A stretch of 52,568 bases of DNA, taken from assembly GCA_028823235.1 (NCBI GenBank), contig JAPKBW010000021.1, positions 1 through 52,568 of the forward strand, in the 5' to 3' direction. This stretch comes from Longimicrobiales bacterium (lineage in GTDB: Bacteria > Gemmatimonadota > Gemmatimonadetes > Longimicrobiales > Gaopeijiaceae). The notes beneath the pieces are model-generated. The model was not told the origin of the DNA, ran no database searches, and was given only the letters and a program-made list of their open reading frames with translations. The translations under genes and the position numbers were made by a program. This document shows positions 8,718 through 17,877 of this stretch, piece by piece (the first letter of the stretch is position 1; the number at the start of each line of letters is the position of its first letter).

Positions 8718-9392
8718 TCACGAGGAGAGGTGAGACAGGGATTTGCGGAGCTCGCCGCGGGCCCGGTGCAGATATGTCTTCACTGTGCCCAGGGGCAGGT
8801 CCATGATGTCTGCGATCTCGTCGTAGGCGTACCCTTCGATGTGTCGGAGAACGATCACCGTCCGGTATTCCTCCCGGAGGCCACCAATGGCCGTTTCGAT
8901 CTGACTTCCGAGTTCGCGATTCTCGACGTATTCCGCAGGACTCTCATCTCGAGATTCAATCACCACCTGACTTTGACTGATCTCTTCAGCAGTGCGGGCG
9001 TGAGGTGAACCGTCAATGGAGACGGTGTCGAGCTTCCTCTTCCTGAGATGATCGATGGTGTGGTTGTTCGCGATTTTCAAGATCCAGTTACTGAACTTGT
9101 AGCTGGTCTTATACGAACCGATCGCGTTGAAGCCACGAATGAAGGCCTCCTGCGCGAGATCTTCGGCCAGGGTCCGGTCACGTACCATGCGATAGATAAG
9201 TGAAAAAACCGGCCGCTCATAACGAATGAGCAGCTCACGGAAGGCGGGCTCATGCCCACGCGCAGCGTGCGTCGCGAGATCGCGATCGTCCAGCGACGCG
9301 TAGTCCAGAGGGGTCAGAGGTCCTTTATCCTGCCGCGAGTCGGTAAGCCACCGGACAGTGGCTCTAGGCAGGAAGGCGATATCGGTACTCAT
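8718..9392 (-). CDS. ECF-type RNA polymerase sigma factor (sigma-70 family, RpoE-like)
   Basis: This 224-residue protein has sigma region 2 (RELLIRYERPVFSLIYRMV to FSNWILKIANNHTIDHLRKR, about residues 50-120) and region 4 (LREEYRTVIVLRHIEGYAYD through LGTVKTYLHRARGEL, about 165-215). Regions 1 and 3 are absent, as expected for ECF sigmas. It directs RNA polymerase to a small regulon. The triple-zinc-finger anti-sigma gene follows on the same strand after a 155-base gap, so the pair is probably co-regulated. An inverted repeat just upstream of the start could be an operator. The gene is divergent from menG. Confidence 0.93.
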   Translation of the reverse strand: MSTDIAFLPRATVRWLTDSRQDKGPLTPLDYASLDDRDLATHAARGHEPAFRELLIRYERPVFSLIYRMVRDRTLAEDLAQEAFIRGFNAIGSYKTSYKFSNWILKIANNHTIDHLRKRKLDTVSIDGSPHARTAEEISQSQVVIESRDESPAEYVENRELGSQIETAIGGLREEYRTVIVLRHIEGYAYDEIADIMDLPLGTVKTYLHRARGELRKSLSHLSS

Positions 9393-9407
9393 GAGTCAGC
9401 CCTACGT

Positions 9408-9426
9408 AACCGATTCCCTATCGGTT
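9408..9426. promoter_or_regulatory. Inverted repeat in the divergent sigma-factor/menG promoter region
   Basis: AACCGAT and ATCGGTT are perfect 7-base arms separated by TCCCT, 15 bases upstream of the sigma-factor ATG on the minus strand. The spot and symmetry suit an operator or a 5' leader hairpin for the sigma operon. The rest of the 165-base divergent region shows no convincing -35/-10 pair. Confidence 0.35.
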
Positions 9427-9557
9427 TCGTCTGCAGGCCTTGCACCGACCTACACGTGCCGTTGAGCCCCTCGTTCGCTTCCCGTAGCTTTCACCTCCGT
9501 GCCTTTCGGGCACTGGTATCGGGCCTTTCAAAGCTATGCGGCCAAGTGATTTCTGTC

Positions 9558-10286
9558 ATGCAATCCCCATCTGACGCCGCGCCGAAGGCTGGTGCCGAGC
9601 GCGAAAAGCAGGTCCAGCAGATCTTCTCAGAGATCGCGCCCCGCTACGACCTACTGAACCACATTCTAAGCATGAACATCGATCGGACGTGGCGACGGCG
9701 CGCCGTCAATCTGCTCGAGTGGGAACGTGCCCTGGGCGGCACATTCCTCGATGCCTGCGCCGGCACGTTCGATTTGTCACTCGAGTTGGCAAACAGGAAA
9801 ACGTTTGAAGGGTGGGTGATTGCGTCGGATTTCGCGCACCCCATGCTGGTTCATGGGACTCCGAAAATCGCTACGTCGCCGATCGAGTCAGTGTGTGGAG
9901 ATTCACTGGAATTGCCCTTTGCCGACGACACATTCGACGGTGCCACGGTCGGCTTTGGCGTCCGAAATCTTGCTCGCCTTGGGGTAGGTCTCAGGGAGTT
10001 CCAGCGCGTCCTTAAGCCGGGCGCGCGGCTCGTCGTTCTCGAGTTCACCGTCCCGCCGAACCCGATCATGCGAGCGGGCTACCACTTCTATTTTCACAAT
10101 ATCCTTCCGGTGGTCGGACGCATCGTGTCAGGTCACCCCTGGGCGTACACGTATCTGCCTGAATCGGTAAAGGAGTTCCCTGGGCCGAAGGAACTTGGGG
10201 ATCTGTTCGAATCTGTCGGATTCAGTGATGTGGGATGGAAGCTTGTGTCCGGGGGGATCGCAGCGATCCACTGGGGTCGCGCCTAG
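9558..10286 (+). CDS. menG: Demethylmenaquinone / ubiquinone-type C-methyltransferase
   Basis: This 242-residue SAM-dependent methyltransferase belongs to the UbiE/MenG family, which makes the last C-methylation of menaquinone. The N-terminal signature AEREKQVQQIFSEIAPRYDL runs into LLNHILSMNIDRTWRRRAV. The SAM-binding loop reads LDACAGTFDLSLEL, so the usual CGTGD core is CAGTFD. The distal family motif RVLKPGARLVVLEF and the PESVKEFPG segment are present. The frame extends upstream to 9252, but ATG 9558 starts at the family N-terminus. It stands alone, divergent from the sigma-factor operon and convergent with the M16 pair. I call it MenG rather than UbiE because the context suggests a menaquinone user. 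Confidence 0.9.
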   Translation: MQSPSDAAPKAGAEREKQVQQIFSEIAPRYDLLNHILSMNIDRTWRRRAVNLLEWERALGGTFLDACAGTFDLSLELANRKTFEGWVIASDFAHPMLVHGTPKIATSPIESVCGDSLELPFADDTFDGATVGFGVRNLARLGVGLREFQRVLKPGARLVVLEFTVPPNPIMRAGYHFYFHNILPVVGRIVSGHPWAYTYLPESVKEFPGPKELGDLFESVGFSDVGWKLVSGGIAAIHWGRA

Positions 10287-10301
10287 GGACGTCTAGGCGG
10301 T

Positions 10302-11762
10302 CTATCGCACCTCGATTGTCGTTACAGGACCTCGCCCGTAGAGCGATTCGCCGATTCTCGACGGGTCTCCCACGATTAGAATCGTCATCTCCTCGGGATG
10401 CAGCTGGTCCGAGAAGACACGCTGAATACCGTAAGGTGTTACTCGCTGGACTCCTTCCCAGTACCGCACCAGCCAATCCTCTGGCAGGTCCTGGGCCAAG
10501 TAGTACATGGTCCGGGAAACGATCTGACTGGGGGAGTCGAAGTTGAAGACGAAGCCGTTCACGATCTGATCTACCGTCGCCCCGACCTCGTCCGTCGTCG
10601 GTGGCCCGTCACGCAGTCCGTGCATGGTTTTGAGGATCACGTCGATCGCAGCCATCGTGTTCTCCGGTCGCGTTCGGGTGGTCGCAGCGATGATGCCTTC
10701 GTGTTTCCTGGGCGTCGTCCAGAGCGAAGTCGCGGAGTACGCGAAGCCCTCTTCGGTACGCAGACGCCCGAGAATACGGCTGGAGAAACCTCCCCCCCCA
10801 AGGATCGAGTTCCCGATCATGGCGGCGTAGTACGTGTCGTCGTCCCCGAGCTGAACGGTTGTGGGGTGAGCCATCACGACCACGGACTGATCTAGGTCCT
10901 TCTCAACGAGGTACACGCCTGCCGTACGCCGAATGTTGGGTGTGGGCGCCTCCGGGAGGGCTTGAGCGCAGTCCGGAAGGCGAGAGACGACACTCTCGAG
11001 CAAGGGCTGGAGCACGGGCCAAGGAGCGTCGCCGGTGACCCCCAGGGTGAGATTGCCTCGGCAGAGAATCCGACGATGCAACTCGTTAAGTCGGTCCGTT
11101 TGTAGCCGGGCCGGATCCAAATCCGAGGGCTCCATCTCCCAACCCACCGGGTGGTCTCCATACAGGAGTCGGTTCATCTCTGAAAAGGCGAGACGACCCG
11201 GATCGTCGAGGCGGCGCAGGATGCTTTCAAGTTCCCTCGTTCGCCACGCTTCAACCTCGTTTCCGTCGAAGGCCGGCTCGGCAATCAGCTCTCCCCAGAG
11301 GTCGAGGGCCGTCGGAAGGTTTTCGGTCAACGCGTTAATTGAGGTGGTGACGCTACCGCCCGCGCTCCCGAATGACACATGGAAGGCGTGATACTCGATC
11401 GCCTCGTCGACCTCGAGCGCGCTTCTGGAGGTCGTTCCGCCGTAGCGGAGCAGGGCGGGCAATCCCATTGCCGCCGCGTAGGACTCTCTTCCAAATAGCC
11501 CGTATCCACCTCGGAAGTAGGCATGGACGGTAACCATGGGAAGCGTTGGGTCCTCGAGTGATATGACGGGGACGCCAAAGACCTCGTAGTGGTCCGTCTG
11601 CGGCTGTTCGAACTTGAGGGGCGGGTACACCAGCCGATCGATCGTCTGTCTACCGGTAGGCGGCTCCTGTTGAGCGAGCGCTGGCGAGGGGCTGGACAGG
11701 AGCGTTGCTATCCCTGTTGCCAGGGCAGTAGAAGCCAGTAGTACGTGTCTTCGAGCGCTCAT
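10302..11762 (-). CDS. M16-family peptidase homolog lacking the HXXEH site (probable non-catalytic partner)
   Basis: A signal peptide (MSARRHVLLASTALATGIATLL, cleavage near ALAQQ) is followed by two M16 half-domains. Where active M16 proteins carry HXXEH, this one reads LPALLRYGGTTSRSALEVDE, so the zinc ligands are gone. The C-terminal half keeps the M16 Arg/Tyr-type region (ILGGGGFSSRILGRLRTEEG). The start codon overlaps the stop of the catalytic M16 gene by four bases (ATGA), implying tight co-translation. Such active/inactive pairs form heterodimers in bacteria. The mature protein probably acts in the periplasm on peptides. Confidence 0.85.
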   Translation of the reverse strand: MSARRHVLLASTALATGIATLLSSPSPALAQQEPPTGRQTIDRLVYPPLKFEQPQTDHYEVFGVPVISLEDPTLPMVTVHAYFRGGYGLFGRESYAAAMGLPALLRYGGTTSRSALEVDEAIEYHAFHVSFGSAGGSVTTSINALTENLPTALDLWGELIAEPAFDGNEVEAWRTRELESILRRLDDPGRLAFSEMNRLLYGDHPVGWEMEPSDLDPARLQTDRLNELHRRILCRGNLTLGVTGDAPWPVLQPLLESVVSRLPDCAQALPEAPTPNIRRTAGVYLVEKDLDQSVVVMAHPTTVQLGDDDTYYAAMIGNSILGGGGFSSRILGRLRTEEGFAYSATSLWTTPRKHEGIIAATTRTRPENTMAAIDVILKTMHGLRDGPPTTDEVGATVDQIVNGFVFNFDSPSQIVSRTMYYLAQDLPEDWLVRYWEGVQRVTPYGIQRVFSDQLHPEEMTILIVGDPSRIGESLYGRGPVTTIEVR

Positions 11763-13312
11763 CGTGAGTCCCCATCACCAGATCGCGAGCGGACGAGCGT
11801 GGCTACCGTCCGGTTCCCTTCTGTCAGGTACGTAGCTGCGACTCTCTGCACGTCTTCCGCGGTTACGTCGCCGAAGGCTTCTGACCTCTGGAACGTGTCG
11901 CGCCAGTCTCCGAACAGTGACTCTGACTCGGCCAGCTGGAACGCCAGGCCCAGCTTTGACTGGACACGCCGCACCGCACCGGCCTCGACTTGATTTCGGA
12001 TCCGTTCGATCTGGGCCTGCCCGGGCCCGGACTCGATGAGTGCCGCAATCTCTTCGTAGATCACTGTCTCGATTTCGGAGGTCGATGCCGGGAAAATGGG
12101 GGTCACATCGATCTGAAAGAGCCCGGGGTAGAGATTGCCGGGTCCCGTCGAGCTGAACACCGCGGTGGCCGTCTTGTCTTCTGTCACGAGCCTGCGGTGC
12201 AGGCGAGTCGTTCGGCCACCTGTCAGAAGTGCTGCCAGCATTGCAAGCGCGGGGCCATCCGCGTGTCGCGCAGCCGGTATGTGCCAACCGATCCTAAGCA
12301 CGGGTTCTGCATCCCACGTTACGTCGACCCTGCGTTCTGTGTCCTGCTCAGGTTCGATTTCTGAAACTGCGGATGGTTGCTCTCCCGAGGGCAGGGGGCC
12401 GAAATATTCATGAGCCCATGCCTCGAGCTGGTCCGTGTCGAAATTGCCGACGACCGCGAGGACGGCATTACCGGGTCCATAGAAGCGCCTGTAGTACGAG
12501 GCTACGTCGGCTCGAGTGAGTCTCTGAAGGTCGACCATCGTGCCGACGACGGGTTGTCCGTAGGGGTGAATGCGGTAGGCAGTCCGCAAATGCGCTTCGT
12601 ACAGCGTCCCGCCCGGGCTCGTATCGACCCGCATGCGACGCTCTTCCATAACGACATCGCGCTCCGCGTAGAACTCGCGGAAGACTGGGTGGGCCATTCG
12701 GTCAGACTCGAGTGCGAAGAACAGCTCGATTCGATTTGAGGGGAGTTCAACGAAGTAGATTGTCGACTCGTTGGTTGTCATCGCGTTCAGCCCCTGAGCA
12801 CCGACCCGCGACAGGATACGGTCGTATTCATTGGGCTGAACGAACACTCGAGCTTCGTCCTCGAGTTCCGAGATACGGGTCCTCAGCTCAGAGGCGCGGG
12901 CTTCATCGCCCTCAGCGTCGGCACTGAGGAGTTCGGTATGGATCGCGTCCATCTGAGTGAACAATGCCCGCTCTGCCTCGACATCCGTCGTTCCGATCGA
13001 CTCCGTACCCTTGAAGAGCATGTGCTCAAGAAGATGCGCAATGCCGGTGGAGCCGGGGGACTCGTGTACGCCACCGATACCAAACTGCATGACGAAAGAT
13101 GTGGTCGGTGCTCCTGGGCGCGGCAGGAGCAGCACCCGCATACCGTTCTTGAGGGTTACCTCGCGCACTGGGAGATGCTCGCTCAGAGAAGTCGCACCTT
13201 CCGTCGTCTGCGCGATCAGTGGACCCGGGAGTGCCATCCCTATCGTGCACGATAGCAGAGCGCAGTGGAGCCTGAGTTTCTTCGCGTACGCGGTGGGGAT
13301 TGTGACCGACAC
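11759..13312 (-). CDS. M16-family zinc metallopeptidase, catalytic subunit, secreted
   Basis: This 517-residue protein has an N-terminal secretion signal (LRLHCALLSCTIGMALPGPLIAQ) and an intact inverted zinc motif HLLEH at residues 93-97 (GIAHLLEHMLFKGT). The distal glutamate region ERDVVMEERRMR is also present. Both halves of the insulinase/processing-peptidase clamp can be traced. A charged helical insert of ~45 residues after the motif (ERALFTQMDAIHTELLSADA and onward) may be coiled coil. GTG 13312 starts immediately after the mutM TGA, so the three genes mutM, this peptidase and its inactive partner form one unit. Confidence 0.88.
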   Translation of the reverse strand: MSVTIPTAYAKKLRLHCALLSCTIGMALPGPLIAQTTEGATSLSEHLPVREVTLKNGMRVLLLPRPGAPTTSFVMQFGIGGVHESPGSTGIAHLLEHMLFKGTESIGTTDVEAERALFTQMDAIHTELLSADAEGDEARASELRTRISELEDEARVFVQPNEYDRILSRVGAQGLNAMTTNESTIYFVELPSNRIELFFALESDRMAHPVFREFYAERDVVMEERRMRVDTSPGGTLYEAHLRTAYRIHPYGQPVVGTMVDLQRLTRADVASYYRRFYGPGNAVLAVVGNFDTDQLEAWAHEYFGPLPSGEQPSAVSEIEPEQDTERRVDVTWDAEPVLRIGWHIPAARHADGPALAMLAALLTGGRTTRLHRRLVTEDKTATAVFSSTGPGNLYPGLFQIDVTPIFPASTSEIETVIYEEIAALIESGPGQAQIERIRNQVEAGAVRRVQSKLGLAFQLAESESLFGDWRDTFQRSEAFGDVTAEDVQRVAATYLTEGNRTVATLVRSRSGDGDSR

Positions 13313-14146
13313 TCAATCCGAGCCTGGCTGACAGTCCGGACAAAAGAAGGCCGAGCGGTTGGAGAGGACTACTCGCTCGATCTCCGAGCCACAGCGAAGG
13401 CACGGCTCTCCGTTTCGACCATAGACGAACAGCTGGCGGGCGTATTCTCCCTTACCACCTTGGGCGTTGCGGTAGTCGCGAATGGTCGTGCCTCCTGCCT
13501 CGATGGCCTCGCTCAACACCGAACGCACGGACGCGTGCAGTGCGATGGCCTCGTCCTCGCCAATCCGGTTCGCTGGGCGGAGAGGGTGGATGCCGGATAG
13601 GAAGAGTGCTTCCGCGGCATAGATGTTCCCCACTCCGGCAATGCGCTTCTGATCCAGGAGCCAGGACCGGATTGGCGACCGGCTGGTGCCGAGGGCGTGA
13701 AGCAGGTCTTCTGCTCGGTACGATGGGTCCAAGGGTTCCGGTCCGAAACGAGCGGATCGCACAGCCCACTCAGTCGAATCCAGACACTCGACGGTCCCGA
13801 ACCGCCGCGTGTCGTCGAAGACGAGTACGCTCCCTGATGCGAAGCGAAAGCGAACCGCTGGGTGCCCGGGTCGGGAGGCTCCTCGAGGGGGGTGCTTGAA
13901 CGGAAGCATCCGTCCCGTCATCCCGAGATTGACCGCAATCGTCGCGCCGTCATCGAGCCGGAGCAGTACGTTCTTTGCCCGCCGCTCAACGGACGAGATC
14001 GTGCGCCCTCTCACCTTTGGAGCGAACCGTCTCTTGGACTCACGAAGTACGTCGGGCCGAAGCACCTCGACACGTACAATCTTCTCACCCACGACGGTGT
14101 CCCGTAGACCTCGGACGATTGTTTCGGCTTCTGGTAACTCCGGCAT
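13313..14146 (-). CDS. mutM: Formamidopyrimidine-DNA glycosylase
   Basis: This is the base-excision repair glycosylase/lyase that removes 8-oxoguanine and formamidopyrimidines. The N-terminus MPELPEAETIVRGL gives the catalytic Pro (after Met removal) and Glu. The lysine of RRAKNVLLRL and the helix-two-turn-helix LLDQKRIAGVGNIYAAEALF are present. The C-terminal zinc finger is CLRC followed by CPDC. At 277 residues it has normal length. It is 12 bases downstream of purD and directly abuts the M16 peptidase gene. The unpaired grouping with peptidases is positional rather than functional. Confidence 0.96.
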   Translation of the reverse strand: MPELPEAETIVRGLRDTVVGEKIVRVEVLRPDVLRESKRRFAPKVRGRTISSVERRAKNVLLRLDDGATIAVNLGMTGRMLPFKHPPRGASRPGHPAVRFRFASGSVLVFDDTRRFGTVECLDSTEWAVRSARFGPEPLDPSYRAEDLLHALGTSRSPIRSWLLDQKRIAGVGNIYAAEALFLSGIHPLRPANRIGEDEAIALHASVRSVLSEAIEAGGTTIRDYRNAQGGKGEYARQLFVYGRNGEPCLRCGSEIERVVLSNRSAFFCPDCQPGSD

Positions 14147-14158
14147 CGGACTGGTTGG

Positions 14159-15451
14159 TCAGGCCTGGTCGCCGAACTGAATGCGGTCCCGCTCGCGCCA
14201 GCCGATGTCTCGACGAAAGAACGCACCCTCGAATTTGATCTGGGCAGCGGCTTCACGGCTCTTTCTCGCGGCTTCCATGAAGGTGGGTGCAATCGCCGTG
14301 ACCGAGACGACTCTCCCGCCCGCGGTTACCGTTTCGCCGTCGACGGTGGCCGTTCCCGCATGGAAAACGATCATGTCGTCCCTGAACAGCCTTTCGGGGA
14401 TCGTCATCGATTTGCCCTTCTCGTAGGAGCCCGGGTACCCCCCCGAGGCGACGACTGTCGTTACCGCCGAGCCTTCGTGGCTGGTCACGCGGCGCCCGGC
14501 GATCGACCCACCCTGGGCGACCGTGACAAGTAGATCCAGCAAGGAAGATTCGAGGAGGGGAAGCACAACCTGGGCTTCAGGGTCCCCGAATCTGCAATTG
14601 AATTCGACGACCTTGAGGCCTTCCGCTGTCTTCATCAGGCCGGCGTAGAGGAAGCCCTGGAAGGGGCAGCCATCTTCAATCATTGCGGCCAGAGTCGGCG
14701 CAATGATCTCAGTCCGGGCTTCGTCGACGACCTCTGAGTCTGCGATGGAGACGGGTGCGTAGGCGCCCATTCCACCGGTGTTCGGGCCGCTGTCCCCTTC
14801 CCCGACTCGCTTGTGGTCTTGCGAAGGTTGGAGCAAGAGGAAATCCCGACCATCACACACGGCGAATATCGAGATCTCCTCACCATCCATGTACTCCTCG
14901 ATCACGATCTCACGGCCAGCCTCACCATAGGCGAGATCTCCGAGCATGGCGTCGATCGCTTCGACAGCCACCTCTACAGTCGTGCAGACGACGACACCTT
15001 TTCCTGCGGCGAGGCCTGAGGCTTTCACCACGATGGGTGCGCCCTGCTCGCGTACCCATTCGACCGCAGTTTCTCGGTTGGAGAAAGTCTTATGGGCCGC
15101 GGTTGGTACGTTGGCGTTCCGCATGAGGTCTTTCGAGTAGGACTTGCTCGACTCGATTCGTGCCGCGGCCTGGGTCGGACCGAAGACGGGCAGCCCCTTG
15201 GACTGGAATCGGTCGACGATGCCCGCGGCCAGGGGGCCTTCTGGACCCACGACCGTCAGGTCGATGCGGTGACTGGCTGCCCAGTCAACTAGGGCCTCCA
15301 CATCCGTCGGTGCGATTTCGACCGCTTCACACATCGGGGCCATGCCCGGTGTGGGACGGGTGGCGAAGAATTCTGCGTCCGGAGCGTCCCGGAGCAGCTT
15401 CCAGAGCAGGGCGTGTTCGCGCCCACCGTTTCCGACGATCAGGATGCGCAT
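14159..15451 (-). CDS. purD: Phosphoribosylamine-glycine ligase (GAR synthetase)
   Basis: This ATP-grasp enzyme performs the second step of de novo purine synthesis, joining phosphoribosylamine and glycine. The N-terminal domain starts MRILIVGNGGREHALLWKLL. The ATP-grasp body shows GPEGPLAAGIVDRF, APIVVKASGLAAGKGVVVC, HKRVGEGDSGPNTGGMGAYA and the metal-binding EFNCRFGDPEAQ. At 430 residues it is complete and single-function. It heads the purD-mutM-M16-M16 run. An M48-gene terminator sits just upstream, leaving under 30 bases for its own promoter, so some read-through is possible. Confidence 0.97.
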   Translation of the reverse strand: MRILIVGNGGREHALLWKLLRDAPDAEFFATRPTPGMAPMCEAVEIAPTDVEALVDWAASHRIDLTVVGPEGPLAAGIVDRFQSKGLPVFGPTQAAARIESSKSYSKDLMRNANVPTAAHKTFSNRETAVEWVREQGAPIVVKASGLAAGKGVVVCTTVEVAVEAIDAMLGDLAYGEAGREIVIEEYMDGEEISIFAVCDGRDFLLLQPSQDHKRVGEGDSGPNTGGMGAYAPVSIADSEVVDEARTEIIAPTLAAMIEDGCPFQGFLYAGLMKTAEGLKVVEFNCRFGDPEAQVVLPLLESSLLDLLVTVAQGGSIAGRRVTSHEGSAVTTVVASGGYPGSYEKGKSMTIPERLFRDDMIVFHAGTATVDGETVTAGGRVVSVTAIAPTFMEAARKSREAAAQIKFEGAFFRRDIGWRERDRIQFGDQA

Positions 15452-15477
15452 GCGCAGAGTCTATTGTGTCTGGGGCG

Positions 15478-15520
15478 AAAAAAAAGGGGTGACTGGGCCA
15501 CTGCCCGCCCGCCCCCTTTT
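15478..15520 (-). terminator. Rho-independent terminator of the M48 peptidase gene
   Basis: Read on the minus strand, AAAAGGGG pairs with CCCCTTTT around an inner GGGC/GCCC stem, and the right arm runs into eight T residues. It lies 16 bases after the M48 stop and before purD on the same strand. Confidence 0.75.
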
Positions 15521-15535
15521 GCGCGCCCCGAAGGG

Positions 15536-16561
15536 TCAGCGCTTGAAGCCGCCCAGGAAGTCTGATCCGGCCTGCTTCGCCGCGTCAGCCATCGAGTCGA
15601 GGAAGTCCTTCGCGCCCTCGGCATAGGCGGTAGCAGCGGCCTTCAGGTCTTCCTGGTATGCAGGATAGCGCTCCCCTCGACGAGCGTACTCGCCGCGAAC
15701 GATGCGATCGTAATCTCCGCTCTCGATCCAGTCGCGAAGCTCCGCGACGCGAAGCACGTGGAAGGGGTGAGTCCGACCCAGGAGATTGAGTACCTTGAAC
15801 ACCTGATCGGCGACGTCGCCCCCGGCCCGGTATTCTTCCGCCTGAATGATGAACTCCTGCAGGTTGGTCTCTTCCGTCGTCCCGCCGCCGGCCATCTTGA
15901 GCATCGCCCGCATGACCGCCTCGGGATCCTGAACACCCAGGAGGCCGGCACGGTCGCTCGACAGCTCGGACTTCCGTGACCACTCGAGGAGTCCCACCAG
16001 GACGGCGCGAGCCGCGAGCCCCACGATTGGGAAGCCCATGTTCGCCAGGTTGAGCAGAAGGACCGTCATCGTCTTGTAGAGCACGTGGTCGCTCACGATG
16101 TGACCGATTTCATGGGAGATCACATAGGCGAGCTCGTCGTCTTCCAGCAGTCTTACAGTGCCGGAGTTCAAGATGATGAACGGCTGATCCATGCCATACG
16201 CACCGGCGTTTACCAACGGCGTCTGCGACATGAAGAGCGGGTACTCTTCCGGCGCGTCGAGTGTCGTGAGGCACTCCTTGTAGATCGCGTACACTTTCGC
16301 GAACTGGTTCTCACTCACGCGGACTGCGTCAGCCTGGAACGCGAGACGAATCGGCTTCTCGCCGAAAAAGCCGAAGATCTTCTTGAGGATCTCATCGAAG
16401 ATCGGAATCTTGCGTAACGCCTGAAGTGCGGCTTTGTCTGCCGGGTGTTCCCAGGAGTGCGGAGCGATGTCAGTGAGGATGCGCTTCGAGCGAGTGCTCG
16501 CGCTGCTTCCGTCTTCCTCGGCGCCAGTTGGTTCTTCCGTGCGATCCGGCTCGTCCGCCAT
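15536..16561 (-). CDS. M48-family (HtpX-like) zinc metallopeptidase
   Basis: The catalytic motif HEIGH (H150, E151, H154 in SHEIGHIVSDH) is followed by a long hydrophobic stretch (about residues 160-194, TVLLLNLANMGFPIVGLAAR). The downstream SELSSDRAGLLG probably gives the third zinc ligand. The N-terminus has no signal peptide but an acidic, low-complexity ~30-residue lead (DRTEEPTGAEEDGS). M48 proteases clip misfolded membrane or periplasmic proteins. ATG 16561 has AGAGGG seven bases upstream and is preferred over a GTG at 16594. The C-terminus ends in a short Ala-rich helix (YAEGAKDFLDSMADAAKQAG). It is a single-gene unit with its own terminator. Confidence 0.87.
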   Translation of the reverse strand: MADEPDRTEEPTGAEEDGSSASTRSKRILTDIAPHSWEHPADKAALQALRKIPIFDEILKKIFGFFGEKPIRLAFQADAVRVSENQFAKVYAIYKECLTTLDAPEEYPLFMSQTPLVNAGAYGMDQPFIILNSGTVRLLEDDELAYVISHEIGHIVSDHVLYKTMTVLLLNLANMGFPIVGLAARAVLVGLLEWSRKSELSSDRAGLLGVQDPEAVMRAMLKMAGGGTTEETNLQEFIIQAEEYRAGGDVADQVFKVLNLLGRTHPFHVLRVAELRDWIESGDYDRIVRGEYARRGERYPAYQEDLKAAATAYAEGAKDFLDSMADAAKQAGSDFLGGFKR

Positions 16562-16655
16562 GTCCTGACCCTCTTTCGTTTGGTTGCCCTTCACGCAGTT
16601 GGTGAAGGGGTTCCTGACACTCCTGTGGCCTTACGGCTCGCCGTCGATCGTGGTT

Positions 16656-17825
16656 TCATCTTATGCTGAGCACTCGGTCGAGATCGGCGATGATGTCGTC
16701 GATGCCCTCGATGCCCACAGAGAACCGCACGAGCCCGGGCGTGATACCCATCGCGAGTCGACGATCCTCGGGAACCGAGCCATGGGTCATGAACGCGGGG
16801 ACGTTCACAAGAGACTCCACCCCTCCCAGACTCTCGGCAAGAGAGAAGATGCGCAGATTTTCCGTAAGTGCCTTCGTGCGTTCGAGCGTCCCGACATCGA
16901 CAGAGACCATGCCGGTGAAGCCCGACATCTGCCGTTTTGCGAGGTCATGCTGCTCGTGCGAAGCCAGGCCCGGATACATGACCCGATCCACCTTGGGATG
17001 ATCCTGGAGCCATTCGGCGACTGCCATGCCGTTCGCGTTGTGGCGCTCCATTCGCACGTGCATGGTCTTTATGCCCCGCAGCGTGAGCCAGCAGTCCATC
17101 GGGCCCGGCACTGCCCCGGATGATTTGCGAATGAAGAAGAGCTCTTCAGCGAGGGCCGTGTCCCGGACGGCGAGTAGTCCGCCAATGACGTCAGAGTGCC
17201 CATTCACGTACTTGGTCGACGAATGCATCGTGAAGTCGGCACCGAGCTCGAGCGGCCGCTGGTTGAACGGCGACGCGAAGGTGTTGTCGACCATGAGCAG
17301 GGCATCTGCACTGTGCGCCAGGTCGGCGATCGCCGCGATGTCGCAAAGCTTCATCATGGGGTTCGTCGGAGTCTCGACGTGGATCAGTCGAGTGTTCGGC
17401 TGCATCGCGGCCGCGACCGCGTCAGTGTCGCGGGCGTCGACGTAGGTAAATTCGATGCCGAAGCGACTCAGCACATGATCAAACATGCGCGCCGTGCCCC
17501 CGTAGGTGTTCTCCTCACTCACCACGTGGTCGCCCGTGGACAGTCGCTTCACGACTGCCTCGATGGCCGCGAGGCCTGAAGAAAACGCGATGCCGTGCGA
17601 ACCGCTTTCTAGCGCCGCGATGCTGGCTTCCAATGCCTCGCGGGTTGGATTCGCTGTCCTGCCGTAGTCGTATCGGCCCTCATTGGGCTCTCCGACCGCC
17701 CGCTGGACATATGTGGATGTCTGAAAGATCGGCGTCATGATGGCGCCGGTCACGGGCTCAGGCTCGACTCCTGCGTGGATCGCCTTCGTGCCGAAAGAGA
17801 GATCCTTCGCAGCCTCGTGGTCCAT
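16656..17825 (-). CDS. Trans-sulfuration PLP enzyme (cystathionine gamma-synthase/gamma-lyase type)
   Basis: This 389-residue gamma-family PLP enzyme shows TPIFQTSTYVQ, YDYGRTANPTREALE, the MVDNTFASPFNQRPLELGAD strand and K205 in SSTKYVNGHSD. The SLGGVESLVNVPAFMTH segment and C-terminal GLVRFSVGIEGIDDIIADL match cystathionine gamma-lyase/synthase enzymes well. It handles cysteine-homocysteine interconversion. The paralog at 478-1635 is more divergent. It is divergent from the phosphohexomutase gene across 240 bases that hold a palindrome but no clear riboswitch fold. Confidence 0.92.
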   Translation of the reverse strand: MDHEAAKDLSFGTKAIHAGVEPEPVTGAIMTPIFQTSTYVQRAVGEPNEGRYDYGRTANPTREALEASIAALESGSHGIAFSSGLAAIEAVVKRLSTGDHVVSEENTYGGTARMFDHVLSRFGIEFTYVDARDTDAVAAAMQPNTRLIHVETPTNPMMKLCDIAAIADLAHSADALLMVDNTFASPFNQRPLELGADFTMHSSTKYVNGHSDVIGGLLAVRDTALAEELFFIRKSSGAVPGPMDCWLTLRGIKTMHVRMERHNANGMAVAEWLQDHPKVDRVMYPGLASHEQHDLAKRQMSGFTGMVSVDVGTLERTKALTENLRIFSLAESLGGVESLVNVPAFMTHGSVPEDRRLAMGITPGLVRFSVGIEGIDDIIADLDRVLSIR

Positions 17826-17877
17826 ACTCGATCATCCTCTGATGCGGGGGAGCGCGCCAGAAGGGGCCGCGTGGCGT

